Below, one piece after another: positions 44,935 through 55,780 of a stretch of DNA of 64,000 bases. Every line of letters starts with the position of its first letter. Position 1 is the first letter of the stretch. The position numbers and the translations under genes are program-made. This DNA is from AP-15 sp963703855 (GTDB lineage: Bacteria > Pseudomonadota > Alphaproteobacteria > ATCC43930 > CGMCC-115725), in contig CAVPFW010000025.1 in assembly GCA_963703855.1 (NCBI GenBank), positions 1 through 64,000 on the forward strand. Reading direction: 5' to 3'. The notes beneath the pieces are model-generated. The model worked only from the letters and a program-made list of their open reading frames with translations, did no database searches and was not told the origin of the DNA.

Positions 44935-45624
44935 ATGACCGCCACGGCGCTTTCGCAGGACCAGCAGCGGCAAGGCAGCCGGGGCAAGACCGCGCCCGAC
45001 CAATCGATCGCGGGGGCGCTCGATCCGGTCGCGGCGGCAAAGCTCGCCAGACTGCGCTATGTCAGCGACGACATGCCCGGGATCACCCGCCATAAGGCGC
45101 GCAACGGTTTTGACTATCGCCTGCCCGACGGGGCGCTGGTCGGCGACATCGACACCCTGAGGCGCATCCGCGCGCTGGCGGTCCCGCCCGCCTGGACGGC
45201 GGTGTGGATCTGCCGTTGCGCGAACGGCCACATCCAGGCGACCGGGCGCGACGCGCGCGGCCGCAAGCAGTATCGCTATCACCAGCGCTGGCGCGAAGTC
45301 CACGACGAGTCGAAATTTGGCAAGATGCTGCTCTTCAGCCGGGTATTGCCGCTGATTCGCGCCCGGGTCGATGCCGATCTGAGGCGCCGCGGCCTGTCGC
45401 GCGAACGCATGCTCGCCGCTGTCGTCCGCCTGATGGAACTGACCTTGTTCCGTGTCGGCAACGCCGAATATGCCCGATCCAACAAGCATTTCGGCCTGAC
45501 GACCTTGCGCGACCGCCATGTCACGATCGACGGCGACCACATCCATCTGAGCTTCCGCGGCAAGAGCGGGATTCGCCATGACGGCGACATCAACGATCGC
45601 CGCCTCGCCCCTCGTCGACATTGA
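44935..45624 (+). pseudogene. DNA topoisomerase IB, 3'-truncated
   Basis: Poxvirus-type topoisomerase I. The N-terminal domain (ARLRYVSDDMPGITRHKARN) and the core (YRLPDGALVGDIDTLRRIRA, ARGRKQYRYHQRWREVHDES, RVGNAEYARSNKHFGLTTLR, then FRGKSG and DINDRRLA) match until base 45609. After that the frame reads four unrelated residues and stops. The C-terminal catalytic half with the active-site tyrosine is missing: about 225 residues remain out of an expected 340-360. The loss occurs exactly where the convergent methyltransferase gene also breaks off. Confidence 0.8.
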
Positions 45625-45892
45625 CCGCGAGCACCCGCTCGGCGCCCCGCCGCTTCATCTCGATCGAGTAGAAGCCGCCGTTGCAGCCGATATCGAGCAC
45701 CGTCCTGCCGCGGAGATCCGCCGGCAAAGCATGGGCGAAGCAGCGCCATTTGACCGCCAAGTAATCGCCGAGGAAATGATCGGGTGCGGTCAACACCCCG
45801 CAAAGATCGATGTTGTGGAGCCAGGGACCCAGCGCCGCGGCGGTCTCGCGGATATCGTCGAGAGATTGCTCGGGGACGGATCGGCTGGACAT
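45590..45892 (-). pseudogene. SAM methyltransferase (TIGR04290-like), 3'-truncated
   Basis: The start at 45892 gives SVPEQSLDDIRETAAALGPW, LHNIDLCGVLTAPDHFLGDY, the motif I region RGRTVLDIGCNGGFYSIEMK and RRGAERVLAVNVDE; the pattern is that of the TIGR04290 methyltransferases found in glycan clusters beside sugar-nucleotide genes. After DE the sequence changes abruptly (base 45610) and stops at 45590, losing the C-terminal two thirds. The first 94 residues alone cannot bind substrate. Confidence 0.7.
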
Positions 45893-45919
45893 CGCCGCCG
45901 CCTTCCGGCCGCGAAATCC

Positions 45920-46683
45920 ACGGTTATCGGCGGAGGTGCCGTACTCGTGGTCCGCGGGCGCATGCGGGCGAGGAGCTGCATCGCCTCGCGATGGCCGCCG
46001 AACGTGCCGACATCGACATAGGCGGTCCCGGTCGCGACCGCGTCGCCGCCGTCGGCGAGATAGGCGTTGACCAGGGTCCCGATGTATTCGTCGCGCCGTT
46101 GCGCTGCTGCCATAGGCGATGGAGGTCGTGCAGCACCGCGCCCGGAAGGCGGAACGCACCCCACACCCAGCGCGAGGGGGGGCCCGGGCATTTGACCTGG
46201 ATCTCGCGCACCCGGCCGGCGCGGTCGGTCGAGACGGCGTCGAACAATTCGGGGTGGGCGACCGGGAAGGTCAGAAAGGCGAGCTTGTCGCCGGGCAGCC
46301 GGGCGAGCGCGTCCTCGGGCAGCCATATCGTGTCGGGCAGCCCGACCAGAACCCCTTCGTCCGGCCGGATCAGCGGCAGGGCGCGGAAGATCGCATCGCA
46401 CAACCCGCACGCCTCGGGCTGCCCGACGTCGACGCGGGCGGCGAGATGAATGACCGCATCGACCCCGGCCAGGGCGCGCCCGCACGGTCGGCGAGCAGAC
46501 GTCCCCGTCGATCAGCTCGACGCGGCGGTCGAGATAGCCGGGCGGGCGGCGTTCCGCGCCATGGATCCGCGGGTCGAGGCTGTCCAGCGCGCGCGCGACC
46601 CGGCACCCCTGCTGCAGCAGCAATGCGGCGCAATGAGAAGCGATGCAGCCGGCTCCGCCAGTGATCAGAACGGTTTTTGTCAT
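45920..46683 (-). pseudogene. NAD-epimerase / nucleotidyltransferase deletion fusion
   Basis: Begins as an NAD-dependent sugar epimerase (MTKTVLITGGAGCIASHCAA with the Rossmann glycine motif, then VIHLAARVDVGQ after slips near 46490). It then runs directly into the C-terminal part of a sugar nucleotidyltransferase (GLCDAIFRALPLIRPDEGVL, LVGLPDTIWLPEDALARL, RVREIQVKCPGP, EYIGTLVNAYLADGGDAVAT, YVDVGTFGGHREAMQLLA). The join is near 46420. Some 250 residues of the epimerase and the N-terminal half of the transferase are missing. Several one-base slips also occur. Confidence 0.6.
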
Positions 46684-46806
46684 TATTCGGCGAGAGTTGT
46701 TGCAGCCCTGCGAACACGGCCTTCCCGCCGAAATTTCAAACGTTCCCGCTGAACACAAGCGTGCGCGGACCGACACATTGCGCGACGTGCGAGGCTCGCG
46801 CTGCGA

Positions 46807-47538
46807 CTACCGGCGGGCTGCCGGCGATGAGGCCGACGCGCGCCGCGAGCGGCGCCGCACCCGGAGAAAGCCCGGACACCGACCGGCGGCGCGGGCCTTT
46901 TCCTCGTAACGGGTCGGCGGCCAGTCCGGCGGGCGCTCGCGCCAGTCGGCGGGTCGGCGGGCCAGCCACTCGAAGCCCGGATGACCGGTCACCCGCTCGA
47001 GCATCCATGAAAGATAATCGGGGTCGTCGGTCGCCAGCCGCAGTTCGGCCCCGTCCGACATGATCCGGGCCAAGCCGTCGAGGGTTTCACGCGACACGAT
47101 CCGGCGCTTGTGGTGGCGCTGCTTTGGCCAGGGATCGGGAAAGAGGATGAAGACGCGTTCGACCGAGGCCTCGGGCAAAGCCGCGATCAACAGGCGCGCA
47201 TCGTCGATAAACAGCCGGATGTTGCCGAGCCGCTGGCGCTCGATCTCGCCGAGCAATCTGGCGATGCCGTTTTCGAACACCTCGCAGCCGATGAAGCCGG
47301 CATCGGGGTGGCGTTCGGCCAAGGCGGCCAGATGCTCGCCGCCGCCAAACCCGATCTCGAGCCATATCGGCCGCGTCGGCTCGGCAAACACAGTCGCGAG
47401 ATCGAACTCGCCCGAGGGCGACAGGCCGAGGGCGAGACGCGGCAGCAGCCCGCCGGTCAGAGCCCGTTGCCCCGGGCGAAGCTTCCGGCCGCGCCGACGC
47501 CCGTAGAGCAGCCGCTGCTGCCGCGGCGTCTCGGGCAC
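46807..47538 (-). CDS. trmB: tRNA (guanine-46-N7)-methyltransferase TrmB
   Basis: Makes m7G46 in tRNA variable loops. The product has 243 residues when started at GTG 47538 (PETPRQQRLLYGRRRGRKLR), 7 bases after the metK stop. Motif I is WLEIGFGGGEHLAALAERHP, the acidic strand gives FIGCEVFENGIARLL, and the active-site FPDPWPKQRHHKRRIVSRE is complete. The C-terminal substrate part reads TDDPDYLSWMLERV and PPTRYEEKARAAGR. The last 25 residues are an arginine/serine-rich extension not typical of the family. It closes the conserved metK-trmB pair. Confidence 0.93.
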   Translation of the reverse strand: MPETPRQQRLLYGRRRGRKLRPGQRALTGGLLPRLALGLSPSGEFDLATVFAEPTRPIWLEIGFGGGEHLAALAERHPDAGFIGCEVFENGIARLLGEIERQRLGNIRLFIDDARLLIAALPEASVERVFILFPDPWPKQRHHKRRIVSRETLDGLARIMSDGAELRLATDDPDYLSWMLERVTGHPGFEWLARRPADWRERPPDWPPTRYEEKARAAGRCPGFLRVRRRSRRASASSPAARR

Positions 47539-47545
47539 GAGAGGG

Positions 47546-48712
47546 TCAGAAGGTACGTCGCAGCTCGTCGACGAGGTCGAGCCTTTCCCACGAGAAGCCG
47601 CCGTCGGGGTCGGGCGCGCGGCCGAAATGACCATAAGCGGAGGTGCGGGTGTAGATCGGCCGGTTCAGGCCGAGATGGGTGCGGATGCCACGCGGCGACA
47701 GGTCCATCAGCTCCTGCAATACGCGGGCGAGCTTGTGCTCGTCGACGGCCCCCTCGGTGTCGACATAAAACGACAGCGGCTTGGGGACCCCGATTGCATA
47801 GGCGACCTGGATCGTGCAGCGCTCGGCGAGCCCGGCGCCGACGACGTTCTTGGCGAGATAGCGCGCGGCGTAGGCGGCCGAGCGGTCGACCTTGGTCGGG
47901 TCCTTGCCGGAAAACGCGCCGCCGCCATGCGGTGCCGCACCGCCATAGGTATCGACGATGATCTTGCGCCCGGTGACGCCGGCATCGCCGTCGGGGCCGC
48001 CGATCACGAACAGCCCGGTCGGGTTGACGAGGAAATGCTCCTCGTCGCACATCCACCCCTCGGGCAAGGTCGCCATCACGTAAGGGCGCACGATCTCGCG
48101 CACCTCATGCTGGTCGATCCGATCCGAATGCTGGATCGAGACGACGACCTTGGTCGCCCGGACCGGCTTTCCGTCTTCGTACTGCAAGGTGACCTGGCTT
48201 TTCGAATCGGGGCCGAGCAGCGGCGTTCTGCCCGCGTGCCGCGCCTCGGAGAGGGTGCGCAGCATGGCATGCGCATAAAAGATCGGTGCCGGCATCAGCG
48301 CGGGCGCCGGCGTCTCGGTACAGGCATAGCCGAACATCATGCCCTGGTCGCCGGCACCCTCGTCCTTGTTGCCGGAGGCGTCGACCCCTTGCGCGATATT
48401 GGCCGACTGGCTGTGGATATGGCAGGTGATGTCGGCCCGCTGCCAGTGGAAGTTGTCCTGCTCGTAGCCGATGTCGCGGATCGCCTGGCGCGCCACCTCG
48501 ATCAGCCGGTCGCGGGTGATCGAAGCGGGCCCGCGGACCTCGCCCGCGAGCACGACGCGATTGGTCGTGGTCAGGGTCTCGACCCCGCAGCGGGCCTGCG
48601 GCTCGACGGCGAGATAGGTGTCGACGATCGCGTCGGAGATGCGGTCGCAAATCTTGTCCGGATGGCCTTCCGACACCGACTCGCTGGTAAAGACGAAATC
48701 CCGCTTGGCCAA
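47546..48712 (-). CDS. metK: S-adenosylmethionine synthetase
   Basis: Makes S-adenosylmethionine from methionine and ATP. A TTG start at 48712 is inferred because GAGGAAGGG lies 6 bases upstream and the next residues AKRDFVFTSESVSEGHPDKI are the normal N-terminus; an ATG at 48787 would add 25 unrelated residues. The product has 388 residues. Active-site marks are GHPDKICDRISDAI, GAGDQGMMFGYACTET and the phosphate loop GGGAFSGKDPTKVDRSAAY. It sits between the XRE regulator and trmB as in Rhizobiales and Rhodospirillales. Supplies the methyltransferases abundant in this window. Confidence 0.96.
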   Translation of the reverse strand: MAKRDFVFTSESVSEGHPDKICDRISDAIVDTYLAVEPQARCGVETLTTTNRVVLAGEVRGPASITRDRLIEVARQAIRDIGYEQDNFHWQRADITCHIHSQSANIAQGVDASGNKDEGAGDQGMMFGYACTETPAPALMPAPIFYAHAMLRTLSEARHAGRTPLLGPDSKSQVTLQYEDGKPVRATKVVVSIQHSDRIDQHEVREIVRPYVMATLPEGWMCDEEHFLVNPTGLFVIGGPDGDAGVTGRKIIVDTYGGAAPHGGGAFSGKDPTKVDRSAAYAARYLAKNVVGAGLAERCTIQVAYAIGVPKPLSFYVDTEGAVDEHKLARVLQELMDLSPRGIRTHLGLNRPIYTRTSAYGHFGRAPDPDGGFSWERLDLVDELRRTF

Positions 48713-48846
48713 GGTCTGCCCTTCCTCAAAGATCGCGAAAAACCGTGCGCGAAGCCGGTTGATGCCGCCTCGGCGGGCGAGCGTCAAGCCCCGATCTTGC
48801 GGTGTGGTTGCCGGCGTCGGGGCCGCAATGGCGGCGCCGGGAAATG

Positions 48847-49334
48847 CTATTTTTCGGTTGCGCGTTCACCCGCCGCGGGCAGCGCCGGGCGTTCCCCCCG
48901 GCAGCCAGCGCCTTGGCCAGATCGAACAGGCGGCGGCGAATAACCGGATCCTCGATGCGATAATAAGCGCTGATGAGCTCGACGGTCTCGCGCTTGCGCA
49001 GCGGGTCGGAATCGAAAGCCTCGGCCGGAGGCTCGGCGAAGCCGGCCGGGATCGCCGGGGCCCGCACCGGGTCCATGTCGTCGAAAAAGAACGAAACCGG
49101 GACATCGAGGACGCGGCTCAAATCGTGCAGCCGGCTGGCGCCGATGCGGTTGGCGCCGCGCTCGTATTTCTGGACCTGCTGAAAAGTCAAACCGATCGCC
49201 TCGCCGAGCTTCTCCTGGCTCAGGCCCAGCATATTGCGGCGCAGTCGGACGCGCGAGCCGACATGAATGTCGATCGGGTTCGGCTTGTCGCCCTTTTGGC
49301 GGCCCGGCCGTCGGGTCTGCTGGTTTATCGCCAT
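48847..49334 (-). CDS. XRE-family transcriptional regulator, one frameshift
   Basis: A helix-turn-helix domain (about 25-80; VGSRVRLRRNMLGLSQEKLG, EAIGLTFQQVQKYERGANRI) is followed by a charged dimerisation tail (VSFFFDD, RKRETVELISAYYRIED, IRRRLFDLAKALA). The frame slips at a G6 run near 48897; the other frame then reads ERPALPAAGERATEK and stops at 48847. This regulator between lnt and metK is a constant feature of the alphaproteobacterial block and is a homologue of PraR/SinR-type regulators. Confidence 0.85.
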
Positions 49335-49455
49335 CTGGAGTTCGACCGCTTTCTCGATAAAAATCGGTTATATTATCAGAGTGCCGGGGCCCCGGGTCAA
49401 GACGAAGCTTCAACCTGAGATAAATCGCTGCAACCCTAAGGCGGTACGAGCGGGA

Positions 49456-51064
49456 TCATCGGAGCCGCAACGCGACCGGAACAGCGCCGAGAAGCAGCAG
49501 CGCCGACAGCATCCAGTCGCCGGCACGGGCGTAGAGCGTCGGCGCCGCTGGGGTCGGCAGGGCCGTGTCGATATAGCCGACCGCGTCGAGATTGGTGCGC
49601 ACCCGGACCCGTCCCACCGCATCGACGACCCCGCTGATGCCGTTGTTGGCGACCCGGACCAGCGGCAGGCCCTCCTCGACGGCGCGGGTGCGAGCGATGG
49701 CGAAATGCTGGAACGGGCCGGAGCTGAGGCCGTACCACGCATCGTTGGTGACGTTCACCATCCATGCCGGCCGCGCGCTTTCATCGACGATCGCGCCGGG
49801 GAAGATCGCCTCGTAGCAGATCAGCGGCGCAAAGGCGGGGAGCCCGGGCAACGCGATCGTCAACGGACCGGGTCCGGCGCTCAGGTCCATCGTGCCGGCG
49901 GTTATCTTCTTGAACGGCAGCAATTCGCGAAACGGAACGTATTCGCCGAACGGGACGAGGTGGGCCTTGTCGTAGCGGGCGACGATGTCGCCGCGGTGGT
50001 TCACCGCCTCGATGCTGTTCCATACCTTCTCGATCGGGCCCGGCGGCGGGTTTGCGCGCAGCGCGCCGGTGATCAGGTAGCCGCCATGCGGCACGATCGC
50101 GGAGATCGCATGACGGGCGGCCTCATCGCGGCCGAGCAGAAACGGCGCCGCCGCCTCCGGCCACAGAATGGCGGCGAGCGGATGGGTCGTCGGCGCCGCG
50201 CTCAAATCGAGCAACCGCCGGAAGTTCGCCTGGGCGGCGGCGGGCTGCCATTTCAAGGTCTGTGGGATCGAGGGCTGAACCAGGCGCAGCCAGGTTCCGG
50301 TCACGAGGTTCGGCGTTGTTTCCAGGCGGATCGCGCCGCCGACAGCGGGAACCAGGACCAGCAGCCCGGCCGCGATCGCCGGCGCCCAGCGCCGCGCAGC
50401 ACCCGTCGGCGAGGCCAGCGGGCTCCCGAGCAGCGCCAACAGCGAGGCCGCGAGCACGGTGGCGAAGCTGAGCCCATAGATGCCGACCCAGGCGACGCTC
50501 TGCAACACCGCGATCGCACCGGGAAATCCGCCCGACCAGGTGTAGCCGATCAAATTCCACGGCAGCCCGGTAAAGAGGTGGCCGCGCAACCATTCGGCCG
50601 CGCTCCAGGCGACGGCAAAGGCGAAGACCCGCGCGGTCGCCGGCAGGCGCAGATATCGCTGAGCGAGAGAGGTCAGGAGCAGCGCCGCGCCGATATAAAG
50701 GGCGAAACCCGCCGGCAGCCCGGCTGCGGCAAGCGGCACCAGCCACCAGAAGCGGCCGATGTCGACGAACAGGGCCGCGGCAATCCAGTAAAGGCCGGCG
50801 AGGAAAAACCCGAAGCCGAACACCCAGCCGAGCCTAAACGACGCGCCGAGGCTGGGGCTGCCGTCGTCGAGCCATAAAAGGCCGGGGAAGATCACCACCA
50901 GGACCGGGGTCAAATCGAAGGGCGGCAATGCCGCCGCCGCGGCGGCCCCCAGCGCAAAAGCGAGCCCGTAGCGCCGCCGGCCGGAGAGGGCCGCGACATC
51001 ATGGGCGAGCCGGCACAGCGGGGTGTCGACCCTGGAGCCGGGCTGAACCCGGAGGACCGCGGCC

Positions 51065-51072
<8 letters not shown>
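49456..51072 (-). CDS. lnt: Apolipoprotein N-acyltransferase
   Basis: Inner-membrane enzyme that adds the third acyl chain to bacterial lipoproteins. Start GTG at 51072 overlaps the corC stop (coupling); 538 residues. About seven membrane helices (residues 25-230) precede a nitrilase-like periplasmic domain with the catalytic glutamate in ILWPEAAAPFLL, the lysine in YDKAHLVPFGEYVPFR and the cysteine in APLICYEAIFPG. Intact. Consistent with the lipoproteins predicted elsewhere in this window. Confidence 0.94.
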
Positions 51073-51985
<913 letters not shown>

Positions 51986-52011
51986 CGGGAAATTGATCCG
52001 GCTGCTGCTGC

Positions 52012-52524
52012 TCACATGGTGCCGAGATAGGGATCCGGCACCCCCAGGCTCGTAAGTATAGAGGTTTCCAATGACTCCATGGCGCGCGCCGCGGCTTCGC
52101 TGTCGTGGTCGTAGCCGAGCAGGTGGAGGACCCCATGCACGACCAGATGGGAGAGATGGTCCGCGAACCGTTTGCCCTGCTCGTCCGCCTCGCGCACGAC
52201 GGTCTCGAAGGCGAGCACGACGTCGCCGAGCAGCAGCGGCGCTTCGGTCGGCATCGCAGCACCGGGGTTCCAGGCCGGAAACGCGAGCACGTTGGTCGGC
52301 CGATCGACCCCGCGCCAGTCGCGATTGAGGCGCCTTTGCCCGGCATCGTCGGCGAGGCTGATGCCGAGCTCGATCGGGGTCTGCGGCCTGATGCCCGCAG
52401 CCGCCATGCCCCGCGCCAGAGCGAGCCTGGCGGCGCCGCGAACTCGTTCCTCGGCGGCGGGAAAGGCGCGGCTCCAGGCGGCGCAGGGCGAGCCGATCTC
52501 GATAGCGGCGTTCGGCTCGATCAC
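52012..52524 (-). CDS. ybeY: Endoribonuclease YbeY
   Basis: Single-strand endoribonuclease involved in 16S rRNA 3'-end processing and ribosome quality control. The product has 170 residues. The zinc-site motif H-x3-H-x5-H is complete in HLVVHGVLHLLGYDHDSEA, and the RNA-binding arginine region NRDWRGVDRPTNVLAFPAW is typical. It overlaps ybeZ by 4 bases (52521-52524), and 26 bases separate it from corC. Confidence 0.95.
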   Translation of the reverse strand: MIEPNAAIEIGSPCAAWSRAFPAAEERVRGAARLALARGMAAAGIRPQTPIELGISLADDAGQRRLNRDWRGVDRPTNVLAFPAWNPGAAMPTEAPLLLGDVVLAFETVVREADEQGKRFADHLSHLVVHGVLHLLGYDHDSEAAARAMESLETSILTSLGVPDPYLGTM

Positions 52525-53534
52525 GATTCGGCGGGGCGCGCGGCGCGCTCGCGCGCTTCGTAAGCGCGCACGATCCGGGCGACGAATTCGTGCCGCACGA
52601 CGTCGCGATCGGTAAAGCGAACGATCGCAATTCCGTCGATGCCGCTCAAAGTTTCCAGCGCCTCGGCGAGGCCCGAGCGGGTCCCGGGCGGCAGATCCAC
52701 CTGGCTCGGATCGCCGGTCACGACCATGCGCGAGCCTTCGCCGAGCCGGGTCAAAAACATTTTCATCTGCACCGGGGTCGTGTTCTGCGCCTCGTCGAGG
52801 ATGACGAAGGCGCGCGACAGGGTGCGCCCGCGCATGAACGCGATCGGCGCGACCTCGATCTCGCCGGTGCCGAGCCGGCGCGCGAGCTGGTCAGCCGGCA
52901 GCATGTCGTTGAGCGCATCGAAGATCGGCCGCAGATAGGGATCGACCTTGTCGCGCAGATCGCCCGGCAGGAAACCCAGCCGCTCGCCGGCCTCGACCGC
53001 CGGGCGCGACAGGATGATGCGCTCGACATGCCCGGTCATCAGGAGGTCGACCGCGGCGGCGACCGCGAGATAGGTCTTGCCGGTGCCGGCGGGCCCCAGC
53101 CCGAAGACCAAATCGCTCTCGCGCAACGCCTTGATATAGGCGGCCTGTCCCGGCGAACGCGCGGCGATGCGCCGCTTGCGGGTGCGGAAGGCGGCATCCT
53201 CGTGCCACAGGCTGAGGCTGCGGTCGGCGATCTCGGCCTCGGCCAGCCGGACCGCCGCTTCGACCGCCGGCAGGTCGATTTCCTGCCCGCGCTTCAGGCG
53301 GTCGTAAAGCCGCGACAATGCCAGACGGGCCGCCTCGGTCGCCGAGGGCGGGCCTGAGATCGCCAGCCGGTTGCCGCGGGTGACGAGGGAAACGCCGAGC
53401 TGCCGCTCGATCCGGTCGAGATGCTGGTCGCGTTCGCCGTAGAGCGGCGGGAGCAGCAGATTGTCGTCGAATTCCAGCTGGGTGCGCCCTTCGGTCGGCT
53501 CGGCTGCGACGATGCCGGAGGGAGGCGCTGTCAT
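52521..53534 (-). CDS. ybeZ: PhoH-family ATPase YbeZ
   Basis: P-loop ATPase/RNA-helicase-like partner of YbeY in rRNA maturation. The product has 337 residues: a KH-like N-terminus (LGVSLVTRGNRLAISGPPSA), Walker A FGLGPAGTGKTYLAVAAA, Walker B SRAFVILDEAQNTTPVQMKM and a sensor region MVVTGDPSQVDLPPGTRSGL. It overlaps both miaB (53531-53534) and ybeY, so the genes form one translationally coupled operon. Confidence 0.95.
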   Translation of the reverse strand: MTAPPSGIVAAEPTEGRTQLEFDDNLLLPPLYGERDQHLDRIERQLGVSLVTRGNRLAISGPPSATEAARLALSRLYDRLKRGQEIDLPAVEAAVRLAEAEIADRSLSLWHEDAAFRTRKRRIAARSPGQAAYIKALRESDLVFGLGPAGTGKTYLAVAAAVDLLMTGHVERIILSRPAVEAGERLGFLPGDLRDKVDPYLRPIFDALNDMLPADQLARRLGTGEIEVAPIAFMRGRTLSRAFVILDEAQNTTPVQMKMFLTRLGEGSRMVVTGDPSQVDLPPGTRSGLAEALETLSGIDGIAIVRFTDRDVVRHEFVARIVRAYEARERAARPAES

Positions 53535-54919
53535 GCCGCAGCCATCCCCGACAGGCTGTTCCGACCGGCGCTCGATATCAGCGCCGGGACGATATCGCCC
53601 ACCCGGCCGGCATCCGCGTCGAGGTGAACGCTCTGCAGATAGGGGCTGCGGCCGACGAGCTGGCCCGAATGCCGGCCCGGCTTTTCCAGCAGCACCGGCA
53701 AAACACGCCCGACGCAGGCCTCGTTGAAAGCGCTCTGCTGCCGGGCCAACAGCGTCTGCAGAACGGCGAGCCGTTCGGCCTTGACCGACGGCGGCACCTG
53801 ATCCGCGGCCGATGCGGCCGGCGTGCCCGGGCGCGGCGAGTATTTGAACGAAAATGCCTGGGCGAAACCGATCTCGCCGACGAGGGCGAGGGTCGCGCGG
53901 AAATCCTCCTCGTTCTCGCCGGGAAAGCCGACGATCAGATCGGAGGACAGCGCCAGATCCGGTCGCGCCGCGCGCAGCCGGTCCACGGTTCGCCGGTAGT
54001 CGGCGGCGGTGTGGCGCCGGTTCATCGCCGCCAGCACGCGGTCAGAGCCGCTTTGCACCGGCAGATGCACAAACGGCATCAGCTGCGGCACCTCGCGGTG
54101 GGCGGCGATCAGCCCGTCATCGACATCGCGCGGGTGCGAGGTCGTATAGCGGATGCGGTCGAGCCCCGGCAGCTCGGCGAGCGCCCGCACCAGATCGCCC
54201 AACCCCCATTCCGCAGGGCTCTCGCCGCCGGCGGGAGGCTCGCCGTGATAGGCGTTGACGTTCTGCCCGAGAAGGGTGATCTCGCGCGTGCCCGACGCGA
54301 CGAGCCGGCGGGCCTCGTCGAGTATCTGCGCCACCGGGCGCGAGTATTCGGCGCCGCGGGTATAGGGCACGACGCAAAAGGTGCAGAACTTGTCGCACCC
54401 CTCCTGTACGGTCAAAAACGCGCTCGGCCCCTGCCCCAGCCGCGCCTGCGGCAGATGGTCGAATTTCGGATCTTCGGGAAAGCTCGTATCGACGATGCCG
54501 ACGCCCTCGGCGCGCATCGCCCGCGCGACCAGTTCCGGCAGCCGATGATAGGCCTGCGGGCCGAAGACGAGGTCGACGAACGGCGCGCGACGCCGGATCT
54601 CGGCGCCTTCGGCCTGGGCGACGCAGCCGGCCACGGCGATCAGCATGGCGCCGCCCCGGCGCGCCCTGCGCATCTTCAGCGCGCGGATCTTGCCGAGCTC
54701 GGAATAGACTTTCTCCGCCGCCTTCTCGCGGATGTGGCAGGTGTTGAGGATGACCAGATCGGCATCCTCGGCCGAGGTCGCCCGGGCAAAGCCGAGCGGC
54801 CCCAGCAGCTCGGCCATGCGCGCCGAATCATACACGTTCATCTGACAGCCATAGGTCGCGATAAAGACGCGCTTGGTCACATCCTGCACCCTTCTTGCGG
54901 TCAACTGGGCGTTGCTCAT
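53531..54919 (-). CDS. miaB: tRNA-2-methylthio-N6-isopentenyladenosine-37 synthase MiaB
   Basis: Radical SAM methylthiotransferase that converts i6A37 to ms2i6A37. Start ATG at 54919, overlapping the acyltransferase stop by 4 bases. The product has 462 residues. The UPF0004 domain begins VFIATYGCQMNVYDSARMAE with LVILNTCHIREKAAEKVYSE and LIAVAGCVAQAEG (the three cluster cysteines); the radical SAM cysteines are in EGCDKFCTFCVVPYTRGAEY; the TRAM domain follows (ACVGRVLPVLLEKPGRHSGQ). Confidence 0.96.
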   Translation of the reverse strand: MSNAQLTARRVQDVTKRVFIATYGCQMNVYDSARMAELLGPLGFARATSAEDADLVILNTCHIREKAAEKVYSELGKIRALKMRRARRGGAMLIAVAGCVAQAEGAEIRRRAPFVDLVFGPQAYHRLPELVARAMRAEGVGIVDTSFPEDPKFDHLPQARLGQGPSAFLTVQEGCDKFCTFCVVPYTRGAEYSRPVAQILDEARRLVASGTREITLLGQNVNAYHGEPPAGGESPAEWGLGDLVRALAELPGLDRIRYTTSHPRDVDDGLIAAHREVPQLMPFVHLPVQSGSDRVLAAMNRRHTAADYRRTVDRLRAARPDLALSSDLIVGFPGENEEDFRATLALVGEIGFAQAFSFKYSPRPGTPAASAADQVPPSVKAERLAVLQTLLARQQSAFNEACVGRVLPVLLEKPGRHSGQLVGRSPYLQSVHLDADAGRVGDIVPALISSAGRNSLSGMAAA

Positions 54920-55776
54920 TTCAACGCTGCCCGCGGCAGCGCGGCTTCTATGGCTGCCGGCGAGGCTGGGCGGGCCGCAGGCGGGTCCGGCACCGGCTGC
55001 GGGCGCCCGGCCAGCGCCGCGGCCATGCCGCCGGCGACCCGGGCATGACAATAGCGGGCCAGCGCCTTGCGCGACCCGCAATCGGCAAGAAAGGTCGGGG
55101 GATGGAACTCGACCACCACCTCGACCGTGCCGAGCCCCGCCATGCTCCACAGATGCGGCATCAGCTCGGCCGTTCCGTACCAGGCGAAAAACGGGCGAAG
55201 CAGACGCCCGAGCGGCATGCCGTCGAGCCTGGTATAGGCGATCGAGACCGGCTGGACGGCGATTGGAGCGGTCGCTTGCATCGGTTCCGCCGCGCTGAAC
55301 AAGGCGCTCTTGAACGGCAGCACTCGGTTGCCGTCGCCGCTCGTTCCTTCCGGGAACAGGATCAGCGCGTCGCCCGCGACCAGACGCTCGGTCATGGCGT
55401 CGCGCTGGAACGGGGTGCTGCGCGCGCGCCGATCGACAAAGACCGTGCGCTGCAATTTCGCCAACCAGCCGAAAAACGGCCAGCCGGCGACCTCCGCCTT
55501 GGCGATGAACGAGCCGACGATCAAGGAGCCGAGCACCGCGATGTCGGTGTAAGAGACGTGATTCGATGCGAACAGCACCGGCCGCGCCGCGGTCGGCGCT
55601 CCGATGGTGCGGACCTCGAACCCGAGGATCCGGCAGCACCAGCGGTGATAAAGGGCGGGCAGCGTACGCGACCACGGGCGGCGCAAGGCCAAGCCCGCCC
55701 CCTGCACCGGCATCAGGCACAGGGTCCAGACTAAGTAGAGCGCGAGCCGCGCGAGCCTCAGCGTCGGCGAGCCCAT
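54916..55776 (-). CDS. Lysophospholipid/lyso-ornithine-lipid acyltransferase (PlsC family)
   Basis: The product has 286 residues. The HxxxxD motif is FASNHVSYTDIAVLGSL (about residues 72-77), the substrate phosphate site FPEGTSGDGNRV (about 141-146), and an N-terminal membrane helix is present. It sits between an OlsB-like GNAT gene and miaB, the place of olsA in related genomes, so it may add the second acyl chain to lyso-ornithine lipid; a role as 1-acylglycerol-3-phosphate acyltransferase is the alternative. Confidence 0.88.
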   Translation of the reverse strand: MGSPTLRLARLALYLVWTLCLMPVQGAGLALRRPWSRTLPALYHRWCCRILGFEVRTIGAPTAARPVLFASNHVSYTDIAVLGSLIVGSFIAKAEVAGWPFFGWLAKLQRTVFVDRRARSTPFQRDAMTERLVAGDALILFPEGTSGDGNRVLPFKSALFSAAEPMQATAPIAVQPVSIAYTRLDGMPLGRLLRPFFAWYGTAELMPHLWSMAGLGTVEVVVEFHPPTFLADCGSRKALARYCHARVAGGMAAALAGRPQPVPDPPAARPASPAAIEAALPRAALK

Positions 55777-55780
55777 GCCG

